64,000 bases of DNA from positions 62,001-126,000 of the forward strand of contig JAZLGR010000004.1 of NCBI GenBank assembly GCA_045616445.1, written 5' to 3'. The DNA comes from Fimousia sp045616445 (GTDB lineage Bacteria > Bacillota > Clostridia > Lachnospirales > Lachnospiraceae). The notes beneath the pieces are model-generated. The model did no database searches. It was not told where the DNA came from and saw only the letters and a program-made list of their open reading frames with translations. A program made the translations under genes and the position numbers. Below, one piece after another: positions 16,194-24,893 of the stretch (position 1 is its first letter; each line of letters opens with the position of its first letter).

Positions 16194-18788
16194 ATGAAAA
16201 AAGTAGTAACAATGTTATTATGCTGTCTGATGGTGGCAGGATCCATTTTCACCGGTGATGGTACGATTACAATGGCGGCCGACAATCTCATGGCAAATCC
16301 TGGATTTGAAAAGGATATCTGGGGTAGCGAGGCAGGCTGGACATTTGCACCAGACAGCTGGGATGGCGTATCCATCTCACAGAAACAGGATGCCTTCAAA
16401 GAAGGTGAGAATTCTGCAAACTATTATTCAGAAGGTGAAAACAGAATCAAGGTTTCCCAGTGGATCAGCTTAGAACCTGGTACCTATCAGTTAAAGGGAT
16501 ATGTGAACGGCGAACTGAATGTTCCATCCCTCTATGCAGATGTTACAGATAAAAAGAGTAATCTGACCTTAAAGGGTTGGGGTAACTGGGTAGAAGGTTC
16601 CCTTAAGTTCGAAGTAACAGAAGCCAAAACAGTAGAACTTGGATTTGATATTGCCTGTGAAGCAGGCGGCTGGGGCTACATTGATGATGTATCCCTTACA
16701 AAATTAGAAAACCAGACACCGGATGTTCCGGAAGAACCAGAATATACCGGCACAAAGGAACGTGTGACAGTGAAGAAGATTTCCGGTCTTTCTTCTGACT
16801 TTATGATGGGTGTGGATATCTCCTCCATTATCGCTGAAGAAGAAGCAGGCGTTGTATTCTGTGATAGAGAAGGCAAACCGGAAGATCCATTTAAAATCTT
16901 AAAGGATGCCGGTGTCAACTGGGTACGTGTCAGAATCTGGAACAATCCATTTGACAGCGAAGGAAGAAGTTACGGTGGCGGTAACAACGATTTAGAAGTA
17001 GCGAAGAAGATTGCAACCCGTGCAGCAAAATACGATTTAAAACTTCTTGTTGACTTCCATTATTCTGATTTCTGGGCTTCTCCAGGGGTACAGGATCCAC
17101 CAAAAGCATGGAAGAATAAGACAGTAGATGAGAAAGTAGATCTCATCTATGCTTTTACTTTAGACAGCTTAAAAGAATTAAAAACATGTGGCGCTCAGAT
17201 TGGTATGGTTCAGGTTGGCAATGAAACCTCCGCGAATTTCTGTGGTGAAAAAGACTGGACCAATATCTGTAAGATGTTCAATGGCGGTGCCAAAGCAGTT
17301 CGTAAGGCTGACCCATCCATCAAGGTTATGATCCACTTTGGTGGCAGCAAGAAAAAGGCATATGTTGGATATGCGAAGACAATGAAAGCAAATAAAGTAG
17401 ACTATGATGTTATGGGTGTTTCCTGGTATACATTCTACAATCATGGCTCTTTAGACACATTAAAAGAAGGCCTTGCTGAAATTGCTGATACTTATAAAAA
17501 AGAAGTAGTGGTTGCAGAACATTCTGCACCAGTACGATTCGATGATTCTGACGGACATCCGGAAACATTTGGTGACGATCGCTATCTCTCCAATCTTTCC
17601 GATATCAAATGGGATGTATCCGTACAGGGCCAGGCAACACAGGTACGTGATGTCATTGAAGCAGTAAGCAAGGTTCCAAATGGCAAAGGCATCGGATACT
17701 TCTATTGGGAACCAGCATGGATTACCGTGGGCGATACATTTGAAATGACAGGCGCAGCATGGCAGAAACAGCATGACAGCAACCAGAAGCTTTGGGAAGC
17801 ATATGGATGTGGATGGGCAACCAGCTACTCCGGCGATTATTATGATGACAGAAGCAATGCAGACAAATACTGGGGCGGCTCTTCCTGGGATAATCAGGCA
17901 ATGTTTGACAATTCCGGTAAGGCATACGACTCCCTGAATGTATTCAAGTACTGCTACACTGGCTCCAAAGGCAATGCCAATCCAATGACATCCTATCAGG
18001 AAGAAGAAGTGACCCTCAAATTAGAGGATGAATTTACCGAAGATGATATCTGGAAGGCAATCTGGTGGAATCAGATTAAAGTGACATACGCTGATGGCAA
18101 GTCAGAATGGACACCTGTGCGCAGATGGATCGATTCTGAATGCAGAAGCGTCATCGCTGCTTACAATGCAAAGAAAGATGGCACTTACACCATCCACGGT
18201 ATTATGCGCGATGATGAGAACAGCGTTGTAACCATGAAGATTAAGATTGTGGCTCCTGTCAAAGGGTTAGAAGCAATTGACAGCTTCAAATTAAGCAAAA
18301 CAACCTATACTTACAATGGGGATGCGAAGAAGCCTTCTGTTACAATTAAAGATAAGAATGGCACTACCCTTGTAAAAGATACTGATTATACAGTAAAATA
18401 TGCTTCCGGCAGAAAATCTGTAGGAACTTACAAAGTAACCATTACCGGTATTGGTAATTATGACTTTACAAAGAAATTAAGCTTTAAGATCGTTCCTAAG
18501 GGAACAACCATCAAATCCTTAACAGCAAATGTAAAACAGTTTACAGTGACCTTCAAGAAACAGGCAACACAGACAACTGGCTATAACATCCAGTACTCTA
18601 CAAGCTCCAAGTTTACCGCTTCCACAACTGTGAGCAAGAAGTACAAAGGACATGACACATTAAAGAAGACTTACAAGAAGTTAAAGGCAGGCAAGAAGTA
18701 CTATGTACGAATCAGAACCTATAAGAAGGTAGATGGCACAAATTACTATTCCAGCTGGTCTAAAGTAAGTACTGTAAAAACAAAATAA
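16194..18788 (+). CDS. Secreted GH53 endo-beta-1,4-galactanase with carbohydrate-binding and Ig/Fn3-like modules
   Basis: Predicted extracellular enzyme that cuts beta-1,4-galactan side chains of pectin. Layout over 864 residues: signal peptide (about 1-28, ending TMAADN); a jelly-roll carbohydrate-binding module (about 30-170, NLMANPGFEKDIWGSEAGW to GWGYIDDVSLTKL) like those attached to GH53 enzymes; GH53 catalytic domain (about 200-590, GVDISSIIAEEEAG, WVRVRIWNNPFD, DFHYSDFWASPG) with acid/base Glu344 in QVGNETSANF and nucleophile Glu442 in VVVAEHSAP; a bacterial Ig-like domain (about 600-690); a repeat with TYTYNGDAKKPSVT; and a C-terminal Fn3-like domain. AAGGAGG precedes ATG. No sortase motif or SLH domain is seen, so wall attachment, if any, would rely on the basic C-terminal modules. 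Confidence 0.92.
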   Translation: MKKVVTMLLCCLMVAGSIFTGDGTITMAADNLMANPGFEKDIWGSEAGWTFAPDSWDGVSISQKQDAFKEGENSANYYSEGENRIKVSQWISLEPGTYQLKGYVNGELNVPSLYADVTDKKSNLTLKGWGNWVEGSLKFEVTEAKTVELGFDIACEAGGWGYIDDVSLTKLENQTPDVPEEPEYTGTKERVTVKKISGLSSDFMMGVDISSIIAEEEAGVVFCDREGKPEDPFKILKDAGVNWVRVRIWNNPFDSEGRSYGGGNNDLEVAKKIATRAAKYDLKLLVDFHYSDFWASPGVQDPPKAWKNKTVDEKVDLIYAFTLDSLKELKTCGAQIGMVQVGNETSANFCGEKDWTNICKMFNGGAKAVRKADPSIKVMIHFGGSKKKAYVGYAKTMKANKVDYDVMGVSWYTFYNHGSLDTLKEGLAEIADTYKKEVVVAEHSAPVRFDDSDGHPETFGDDRYLSNLSDIKWDVSVQGQATQVRDVIEAVSKVPNGKGIGYFYWEPAWITVGDTFEMTGAAWQKQHDSNQKLWEAYGCGWATSYSGDYYDDRSNADKYWGGSSWDNQAMFDNSGKAYDSLNVFKYCYTGSKGNANPMTSYQEEEVTLKLEDEFTEDDIWKAIWWNQIKVTYADGKSEWTPVRRWIDSECRSVIAAYNAKKDGTYTIHGIMRDDENSVVTMKIKIVAPVKGLEAIDSFKLSKTTYTYNGDAKKPSVTIKDKNGTTLVKDTDYTVKYASGRKSVGTYKVTITGIGNYDFTKKLSFKIVPKGTTIKSLTANVKQFTVTFKKQATQTTGYNIQYSTSSKFTASTTVSKKYKGHDTLKKTYKKLKAGKKYYVRIRTYKKVDGTNYYSSWSKVSTVKTK

Positions 18789-18797
18789 TGATTGATT

Positions 18798-18820
18798 GGG
18801 TGCGGGATCATCCCGCACCC
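18798..18820 (+). other. GC-rich stem-loop without U-tract between two secreted-enzyme genes
   Basis: GGGTGCGGGA and TCCCGCACCC form ten perfect pairs around a three-base loop directly after the galactanase stop. The following bases (TGATTGTAG) are not a U-tract, so this looks more like an intercistronic RNA-stabilising or partial-termination stem than a full terminator. Confidence 0.7.
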
Positions 18821-18845
18821 TGATTGTAGATTGAAGAGGGAGAAT

Positions 18846-20165
18846 ATGAAAGTGATGAATAAGATGAGACGAACCATCGGTGTATTCCTGCTTGTGTTCT
18901 GTATGCTGTTTGCAGAGACAGGGATGATGCCGGTATATGCAGAAGAACCAGCAACAGAGACACCGGAAGAGGTAAAACCACCAAAAGCTACAGATGAAAT
19001 CAGAACCACCGGTCTTTCCAATAAAAAAGTAAAGCTTTCCTGGGAACAGGCAGACAATACTACTTATTATGTCATCTATCGTAAGACAGGTAAGGGAAGC
19101 TACAAAAAGATTGCAAAGAAAGTAACAGATACTACCTATACAGATGCCGACATTACTTATAAGAATACTTACACCTACAAAATCCTGTCTGTATACAGTG
19201 ATGGGGACAAAACAGTAGAAGGCGGCAGTAAAACAAAAGCATATAATAACAAGAAAATCGTATCCCAGAGTGACAGTAAGTACTCCTATGGGGATATGAA
19301 GACTGATATTACCCAGTTATGCGACAAGTATGACGGGTTAGTAGACTACAAGGTCATCGGTAAAAGTGCAGATAAGAGAAATATCTACGATGTGATCCTT
19401 GGTAACAAAAAAGCGAAAAAAACCATGCTTGTCATCGGTACCCAGCATGCCAGAGAATATATGGCAACCGTTGTCATCATGAATCAGATCGAAAGCTATC
19501 TTCAGAATTACAATGGCACTGTAAAGGGCAAGAAGATTGCGACGACCTTAGATAAAGTATGTATCCATTTCGTGCCAATGGCTAACCCAGATGGTGTTAC
19601 CATCTCCCAGTCAGGCATCTCCAAGATCAAGAGCAAGGCCCTTCGCACAAAATTAAAAAAACTGTCAAAGGGCAGAAGCACAAGAACATGGAAAGCCAAT
19701 GCCCGCGGCGTCGATCTGAATAGAAACTGGGGATATAAATGGAAAAAACAGGGCAAAGCAAGTGATCAGGGCTACTCCGGACCTTCCAAACACAGTGAAC
19801 CGGAAACCAAGGCACTTGTGAAACTGAAAAAAGACTTAAAGAGCAATGGATCCTTAAAAGGGATTGTAAATTACCATACAATGGGTAATATTTTATTTGG
19901 GGCATGCTCTAAAAAGAGCATCAAAGCAACAACAAAGAAGATGCATGCCCTTGCAAAAAGCATGACAGGATATGGAAATGGTGATAAACTCTACGGAGGC
20001 TCCGGTATCGGAAACTCCAGAGAATACGATATGTATACCATCGGTATTCCAAGTATTACACTGGAATTGGGCAGAAAGGCAGCGCCTGGACCAATCTCCG
20101 AGTTTAAAGCGATTTTCAAGAAAAACAAGGATCTGGTGATCCGCGAAGCCATGCTGCTGCAATAA
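18846..20165 (+). CDS. Secreted M14 family zinc carboxypeptidase with Fn3-like domain
   Basis: Predicted extracellular metallopeptidase, 439 residues. A signal peptide (about 1-33, ending PVYAEE) is followed by a Fn3-like domain (about 50-135, KVKLSWEQADNTTYYVIYRKT) and an M14 domain. Zinc ligands are His201 and Glu204 in TQHAREYMA and His344 in NYHTMG; Arg in NARGVDLNRNWGY binds substrate carboxylate and Glu407 in TLELGRKAAP is the catalytic base. The open frame reaches 18792, but ATG 18846 with GAGGGAG just upstream begins the signal peptide, so it is preferred. Probably co-expressed with the galactanase. Substrate could be dietary peptides or cell-wall peptide stems. Confidence 0.9.
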   Translation: MKVMNKMRRTIGVFLLVFCMLFAETGMMPVYAEEPATETPEEVKPPKATDEIRTTGLSNKKVKLSWEQADNTTYYVIYRKTGKGSYKKIAKKVTDTTYTDADITYKNTYTYKILSVYSDGDKTVEGGSKTKAYNNKKIVSQSDSKYSYGDMKTDITQLCDKYDGLVDYKVIGKSADKRNIYDVILGNKKAKKTMLVIGTQHAREYMATVVIMNQIESYLQNYNGTVKGKKIATTLDKVCIHFVPMANPDGVTISQSGISKIKSKALRTKLKKLSKGRSTRTWKANARGVDLNRNWGYKWKKQGKASDQGYSGPSKHSEPETKALVKLKKDLKSNGSLKGIVNYHTMGNILFGACSKKSIKATTKKMHALAKSMTGYGNGDKLYGGSGIGNSREYDMYTIGIPSITLELGRKAAPGPISEFKAIFKKNKDLVIREAMLLQ

Positions 20166-20192
20166 GATAGAGAAAGGATAACGATTAGTAGT

Positions 20193-23096
20193 ATGAACCA
20201 GGCTTACAGCATTAAAAAAGAAGTATGTTTAGAAGAATTAAACGGAACGGGTTACATATTAGAACATAAAAAGACAAAGGCGAAGGTTGTTGTTGTATCC
20301 AACGACGACGAGAACAAGGTATTCAATATTGGCTTCCGTACTCCACCAAAGGATGATACAGGGGTGCCACATATTACAGAACACTCTGTGCTCTGTGGAT
20401 CCCGCGAATTCCCGCTGAAGGATCCATTCGTTGAGCTTGTGAAGGGGTCACTTAATACCTTCCTCAATGCCATGACTTACCCGGATAAGACCGTTTATCC
20501 TGTGGCAAGCTGTAATGATAAGGATTTTCACAATCTGATGCATGTATACCTTGACGCAGTCTTTTATCCAAACATTTATACCAACGACAAGATCTTAAAA
20601 CAGGAGGGCTGGCACTATGAACTGAACAGTCCGGAAGATGAGCTTGTCTACAATGGTGTTGTCTACAATGAGATGAAGGGGGTATTCTCCTCTCCAGATC
20701 AGCAATTAATGCGCTGTATTCAGAGAAGTTTACTCCCAGACACTCCTTATGGAGTGGAATCCGGCGGTGATCCGGTTGCCATTCCGAATCTCACCCAGGA
20801 GGACTTTGAAGCCTTCCACAGCACCTATTACCATCCATCCAACAGCTATATCTACCTTTACGGTAATATGGATGTGGATGAATATCTGACATTTATTGAC
20901 GAACATTATCTGTCTGATTTTGATTATCTTGCAGTGGATTCTGATATCCCTGTACAGCCGGCCTTTGACAAACCGGTTCGTGTGGAAGAATACTATTCCC
21001 TCGCAGAAGCAGAAGAGGAAAAAGAGCAGACTTACCTCTCCTACAATGTTATTGTGGGAGACAGCTTAGACCCAGAGCTCTATCTGGCGTTCCAAATTTT
21101 AGAGTATGTCCTTTTATCTGCTCCGGGTGCACCACTTGAAGAAGCACTGATCAAAAAAGGCATCGGAAAGGATATCTCAAGCACCTATGACAATGGTATT
21201 AAGCAGCCATTCTTCTCCATCATCGCCCAGAATGCAGATGATGACCAGGAGGAAGCATTCATCTCCACAATCGAAGATACCATCCGCGATCTCGCGACCA
21301 ATGGCATCAGCCACCGTGCGTTAGAGGCAGCGCTGACTTACTATGAATTTAAATATAAAGAAAGCAACTTTGGCCGTTTTCCTAAGGGTCTGATCCAGGG
21401 GCTTAACATGTTTGACAGCTGGCTCTATGATGAAGAAAAACCATTTATTCACATTCAGACCAATGAAACCTTCGGAAAGCTTCGCGCCCGTTTAGAGGAA
21501 GGCTACTTCGAAGATCTCTTAGTGAGATATTTCCTTGAGAATCATCACAAGGCAATCGTCGTATTAAAGCCAAAGAAGGGATTAAATGGCCAGTTAGAGG
21601 AAGCATTAAAGGAAAAACTTGCCGCTTACAAGGCTTCCTTATCTGATGAAGAGATCGCAGAGATCATCCGTCAGACAAAAGAATTAAAGAAATATCAGGA
21701 AGAGCCGACTCCAAAGGAAGATTTGGAGAAGATTCCGCTCCTTTCCTTAGATGACATCAGCAAGGAAGGCAGAAAGCTTTATAACAGAGAGACCCATGTA
21801 GCTGGAGCGAAGGCCGTGCATCATAACATTTTCACCAATGGCATCTCCTACATCAAGTTCCATTTTGACGTAAAGGGCCTGCCACTGCGCCTCATTCCGT
21901 ATGCCTCCTTATTGGTTGACCTGTACCGTGATGTCAATACAGAACACTTTACTTACAATGAACTTGCCAATGAGATCAATATCAATACCGGTGGCGTAAC
22001 CTGCACTTATTCCATCGCACAGACCCACGATGAAGAGAGAAGTCTTCGTCCTTACTGGCAGATCATTACCAAATGTTTCTATGACAAGATTCCGGAAGCA
22101 TTCCGTCTTGTGGAGGAGATTTTCTTCCATTCTGACTTTACGGACAAGAATCGATTAAAAGAGATTATTGCCAAGGAACATACCAGAATGAAATCCTCCT
22201 TTAGCGCAGGAGGACACAAAACAGCAGCTGCAAGAGCCGTATCCTATATTTCTGAGGGCTCTTTATACAAAGAATATATGGAAGGAATCGAATTCTTCGA
22301 ATTCTTAGATGACCTGAACAAGCATTTTGATGAAAAGGCAGATTCCTGTATTGCAGGCCTCTTAGAAGCCATGGAATACATCTTTTGCAAAGAACACTTT
22401 ATCTTCAGTGTGACTGATGACCAGAACATGGAGGAAGTATTTGCTCCACATGTGGAAGACTTCATGAAGAATCTGACAGCTACGAAGGGCGAAACCATGG
22501 AACACTTAGAAGCGAAGGTGTTGAATGAAGGATTTGCCACAGCAAGCCAGGTACAGTACGTGGCGACTGCAGGCAATTTTGCTAAGGCAGGTCTTTCCTA
22601 CCACGCAGCACTGAAGGTACTCAACGTGATGTTCTCCTACGATTACCTCTGGGAAAATGTTCGTGTCAAGGGCGGCGCCTATGGCTGTATGTGTACATTT
22701 GCCAAGAGCGGAGAGGGATATTTTGTATCCTACCGTGATCCGAACCTGATGGAGACCTATGACATCTTCAAGAAGGCAAGAGATTATGTGGCAGAATTCT
22801 CTGCAGATGACCGCACCATGTTAAAATATATCATCGGTGCCATCAGCAACATGGATGTGCCATTAGAACCTTCTGCCAAGGGCACCATGTCCTTTGCGGC
22901 ATATCTGACCGGATTGACAGAAGAGATGATTCAGAAAGACCGTGATCAGGTACTTTCCTGTGACCAGGCAACCATCAGAAGTCTTGCACCGATCGTGGAA
23001 GCAGTGGCAAATCAGGGAATCATCTGTGCAGTTGGCGGAGAAGAGAAGATGGAAGCCAACAAAGAAGCCTTCGGAGAAATCCGTCACGTATTTTAG
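20193..23096 (+). CDS. M16C (presequence protease/insulinase-type) zinc metalloprotease
   Basis: Large intracellular peptidase of 967 residues that degrades unfolded peptides in a closed chamber, as in PreP and insulysin. The inverted zinc motif HxxEH is His60-Ile-Thr-Glu63-His64 in PHITEHSVLCGS, with the third ligand expected in the helix around YNEMKGVFSS. The four-domain M16 layout fits the length, and the C-terminal half contains VKGGAYGCMC, the conserved substrate-binding R/Y region. No signal peptide. The ribosome site is weak, with AAAGGA about fourteen bases before ATG. It precedes era and recO, a neighbourhood I recall in other Lachnospiraceae. Confidence 0.93.
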   Translation: MNQAYSIKKEVCLEELNGTGYILEHKKTKAKVVVVSNDDENKVFNIGFRTPPKDDTGVPHITEHSVLCGSREFPLKDPFVELVKGSLNTFLNAMTYPDKTVYPVASCNDKDFHNLMHVYLDAVFYPNIYTNDKILKQEGWHYELNSPEDELVYNGVVYNEMKGVFSSPDQQLMRCIQRSLLPDTPYGVESGGDPVAIPNLTQEDFEAFHSTYYHPSNSYIYLYGNMDVDEYLTFIDEHYLSDFDYLAVDSDIPVQPAFDKPVRVEEYYSLAEAEEEKEQTYLSYNVIVGDSLDPELYLAFQILEYVLLSAPGAPLEEALIKKGIGKDISSTYDNGIKQPFFSIIAQNADDDQEEAFISTIEDTIRDLATNGISHRALEAALTYYEFKYKESNFGRFPKGLIQGLNMFDSWLYDEEKPFIHIQTNETFGKLRARLEEGYFEDLLVRYFLENHHKAIVVLKPKKGLNGQLEEALKEKLAAYKASLSDEEIAEIIRQTKELKKYQEEPTPKEDLEKIPLLSLDDISKEGRKLYNRETHVAGAKAVHHNIFTNGISYIKFHFDVKGLPLRLIPYASLLVDLYRDVNTEHFTYNELANEININTGGVTCTYSIAQTHDEERSLRPYWQIITKCFYDKIPEAFRLVEEIFFHSDFTDKNRLKEIIAKEHTRMKSSFSAGGHKTAAARAVSYISEGSLYKEYMEGIEFFEFLDDLNKHFDEKADSCIAGLLEAMEYIFCKEHFIFSVTDDQNMEEVFAPHVEDFMKNLTATKGETMEHLEAKVLNEGFATASQVQYVATAGNFAKAGLSYHAALKVLNVMFSYDYLWENVRVKGGAYGCMCTFAKSGEGYFVSYRDPNLMETYDIFKKARDYVAEFSADDRTMLKYIIGAISNMDVPLEPSAKGTMSFAAYLTGLTEEMIQKDRDQVLSCDQATIRSLAPIVEAVANQGIICAVGGEEKMEANKEAFGEIRHVF

Positions 23097-23097
23097 A

Positions 23098-23126
23098 AAA
23101 GGAAGATTCATAGAAAGGAAGATTCA
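23098..23126 (+). repeat. Duplicated leader sequence carrying the era ribosome site
   Basis: AAAGGAAGATTCA occurs twice in direct order (23098-23110 and 23114-23126) immediately before the era start, duplicating the GGAAG Shine-Dalgarno-like core. Confidence 0.75.
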
Positions 23127-23129
23127 AAT

Positions 23130-24032
23130 ATGAAAGGATTCAGATCAGGATTTGTAACCCTTGTTGGACGTCCCAATGTTGGAAAATCCACGTTGATGAA
23201 CCATCTCATTGGTCAGAAGATTGCGATTACCTCCAATAAACCACAGACAACAAGAAACCGAATTCAGACCGTGTTTACCGATGAGCGGGGACAGATCATC
23301 TTCCTCGATACACCGGGTATTAATAAAGCGAAGAACAAGCTGGGCAATTACATGCTCACAGTTGCAACCAGAACCCTCAATGAAGTCGATGTGGTTTTAT
23401 GGCTGGTAGAGCCATCCACCTTCATTGGAAAAGGGGAAGAATATATCATTGAACAGCTGAAAAAGGTCAGAACACCGATTATTTTAGTTGTGAATAAGAT
23501 TGATACCGTGGAACAGCAGGCTGTGTTAGAAGCCATCGACAAGTATAAGGATGTGCTTGATTTTGCTGATATCATCCCAGTTTCAGCACTTAGAAGCCGC
23601 AATACCGATGACGTGATCACAACCATTTTCAAATATCTGCCGGAAGGACCGATGTACTATGATGAGAATACCATTACTGACCAGCCGGAACGACAGATTT
23701 GTGCGGAAATTATCCGTGAGAAGGCACTTCGCTGCTTAGATCAGGAGATTCCACATGGCATCGCGGTAATGATCGATACCATGAAGAAGAGAAGAAGAAA
23801 GGATATAATCGATATCGAAGCAACCATCGTCTGCGAAAAGGATTCCCATAAGGGCATCATCATTGGCAAACAAGGCAAGATGTTGAAGAGAATCGGCAGT
23901 CAGGCCCGCGTGGAGATGGAAAACCTGTTAGATATGCAGGTAAACCTTCAGCTCTGGGTAAAAATCCAGAAGGACTGGAGAGAAAGCGATTTCCTTATGA
24001 AGAACTTCGGCTATGACCGAAAGGAAATCTAA
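23130..24032 (+). CDS. era: GTPase Era
   Basis: Essential GTPase that helps mature 16S rRNA and the small ribosomal subunit. The 300 residues have all G motifs: GRPNVGKST (G1, about residues 13-21), TTRNR (G2), DTPG (G3), NKID (G4) and SAL (G5), followed by the C-terminal KH domain with CEKDSHKGIIIGKQGKMLKRIG that binds 16S rRNA. Closely followed by recO, a very common arrangement in Firmicutes. Confidence 0.97.
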   Translation: MKGFRSGFVTLVGRPNVGKSTLMNHLIGQKIAITSNKPQTTRNRIQTVFTDERGQIIFLDTPGINKAKNKLGNYMLTVATRTLNEVDVVLWLVEPSTFIGKGEEYIIEQLKKVRTPIILVVNKIDTVEQQAVLEAIDKYKDVLDFADIIPVSALRSRNTDDVITTIFKYLPEGPMYYDENTITDQPERQICAEIIREKALRCLDQEIPHGIAVMIDTMKKRRRKDIIDIEATIVCEKDSHKGIIIGKQGKMLKRIGSQARVEMENLLDMQVNLQLWVKIQKDWRESDFLMKNFGYDRKEI

Positions 24033-24066
24033 AAGAGTGTAATAAGGAACCAAAGGAAACAGTGAT

Positions 24067-24807
24067 ATGAGTCAGGAAATTACAGTGACGGGGATGATTC
24101 TTTCTGCCGGAACAGTAAAGGACTATGACAAGCGCCTGGTGTTGCTTACCAGACAGAGGGGACGCATCTCCGTCTTTGCAAATGGTGCGAAGCGGCCCAA
24201 TAGTCCCTTAAGTGGCATCAGCGAGCCCTTTTTGTTCGGGGAATTCACCCTTCACGAAGGAAGAACTGCATATACGTTACGGTCTGCTAAGATCAACCGG
24301 TATTTTGAGGACCTGAAGAAGGATTTGGAGAAGATCTACTATGCATCCTATTTCTGTGAGTTTGCTTCCTGGCTGACCAGAGAGAATGTGGATGAATCGT
24401 CTATTCTGCTTCTGTTATATATGACCATGGCAGCAGTGGAGAAGGGTGTGGTGGCCCTTCCACTGATCAGATGCATCTATGAGATCCGGGTACTGGCCTG
24501 TGCCGGCTATGCCATGGAAGCCTCCCAGTGCATCAGCTGTGGAAGCAAGGAACATCTTAGCTATTTTAACAGTCAGGCAGGGGGTGTGTTATGTAGGGCC
24601 TGTGGCAAAGCAGGCAGCAGCATCTCTTTGGCAGATTCTACCCTCTACACCATTCAATATATCTTAAGCACGCCGGTGGAAAGGCTTTACGGTTTTCAGG
24701 TGAGTGGGAAAGTGCAGGCACAGCTGAGCAGAATCTGCACAGATTTTCGCAAAAAATACGTGGATTATCACTTTAAAACTTTGGAATTTATTGAACTAAC
24801 CTATTGA
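24067..24807 (+). CDS. recO: DNA repair protein RecO
   Basis: Mediator that helps RecA displace SSB with RecF/RecR. The 246 residues comprise an N-terminal OB fold (TVTGMILSAGTVKDYDKRLVLLTRQRG), a helical domain, and a C4 zinc site CISC ... CRAC (about residues 156-180), all usual for Gram-positive RecO. It lies 34 bases after era; AAGGAAACAG lies ahead of the start. Confidence 0.93.
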   Translation: MSQEITVTGMILSAGTVKDYDKRLVLLTRQRGRISVFANGAKRPNSPLSGISEPFLFGEFTLHEGRTAYTLRSAKINRYFEDLKKDLEKIYYASYFCEFASWLTRENVDESSILLLLYMTMAAVEKGVVALPLIRCIYEIRVLACAGYAMEASQCISCGSKEHLSYFNSQAGGVLCRACGKAGSSISLADSTLYTIQYILSTPVERLYGFQVSGKVQAQLSRICTDFRKKYVDYHFKTLEFIELTY

Positions 24808-24832
24808 TTTAAAGAATAAATCTATGTAAAAT
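24804..24832 (+). promoter_or_regulatory. Candidate promoter of the glycyl-tRNA synthetase gene
   Basis: TTGATT at 24804-24809 (overlapping the recO stop region), 17-base spacer, TAAAAT at 24827-24832. The leader is only about 55 bases, too short for a T-box. Confidence 0.55.
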
Positions 24833-24893
24833 AGACATAATTGTTTTTAATAATAAAATTCAATAGAATAAATAGATATGTGAGGTAAATATA

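Noticed and set aside
18792..18845. N-terminal extension of the M14 carboxypeptidase
   Set aside because: The added residues are encoded by the GC-rich stem-loop; the internal ATG at 18846 has a ribosome site and starts a proper signal peptide.
24808..24893. Possible T-box leader before glyQS
   Set aside because: The gap is only 86 bases and shows no specifier stem, T-box or antiterminator sequence.
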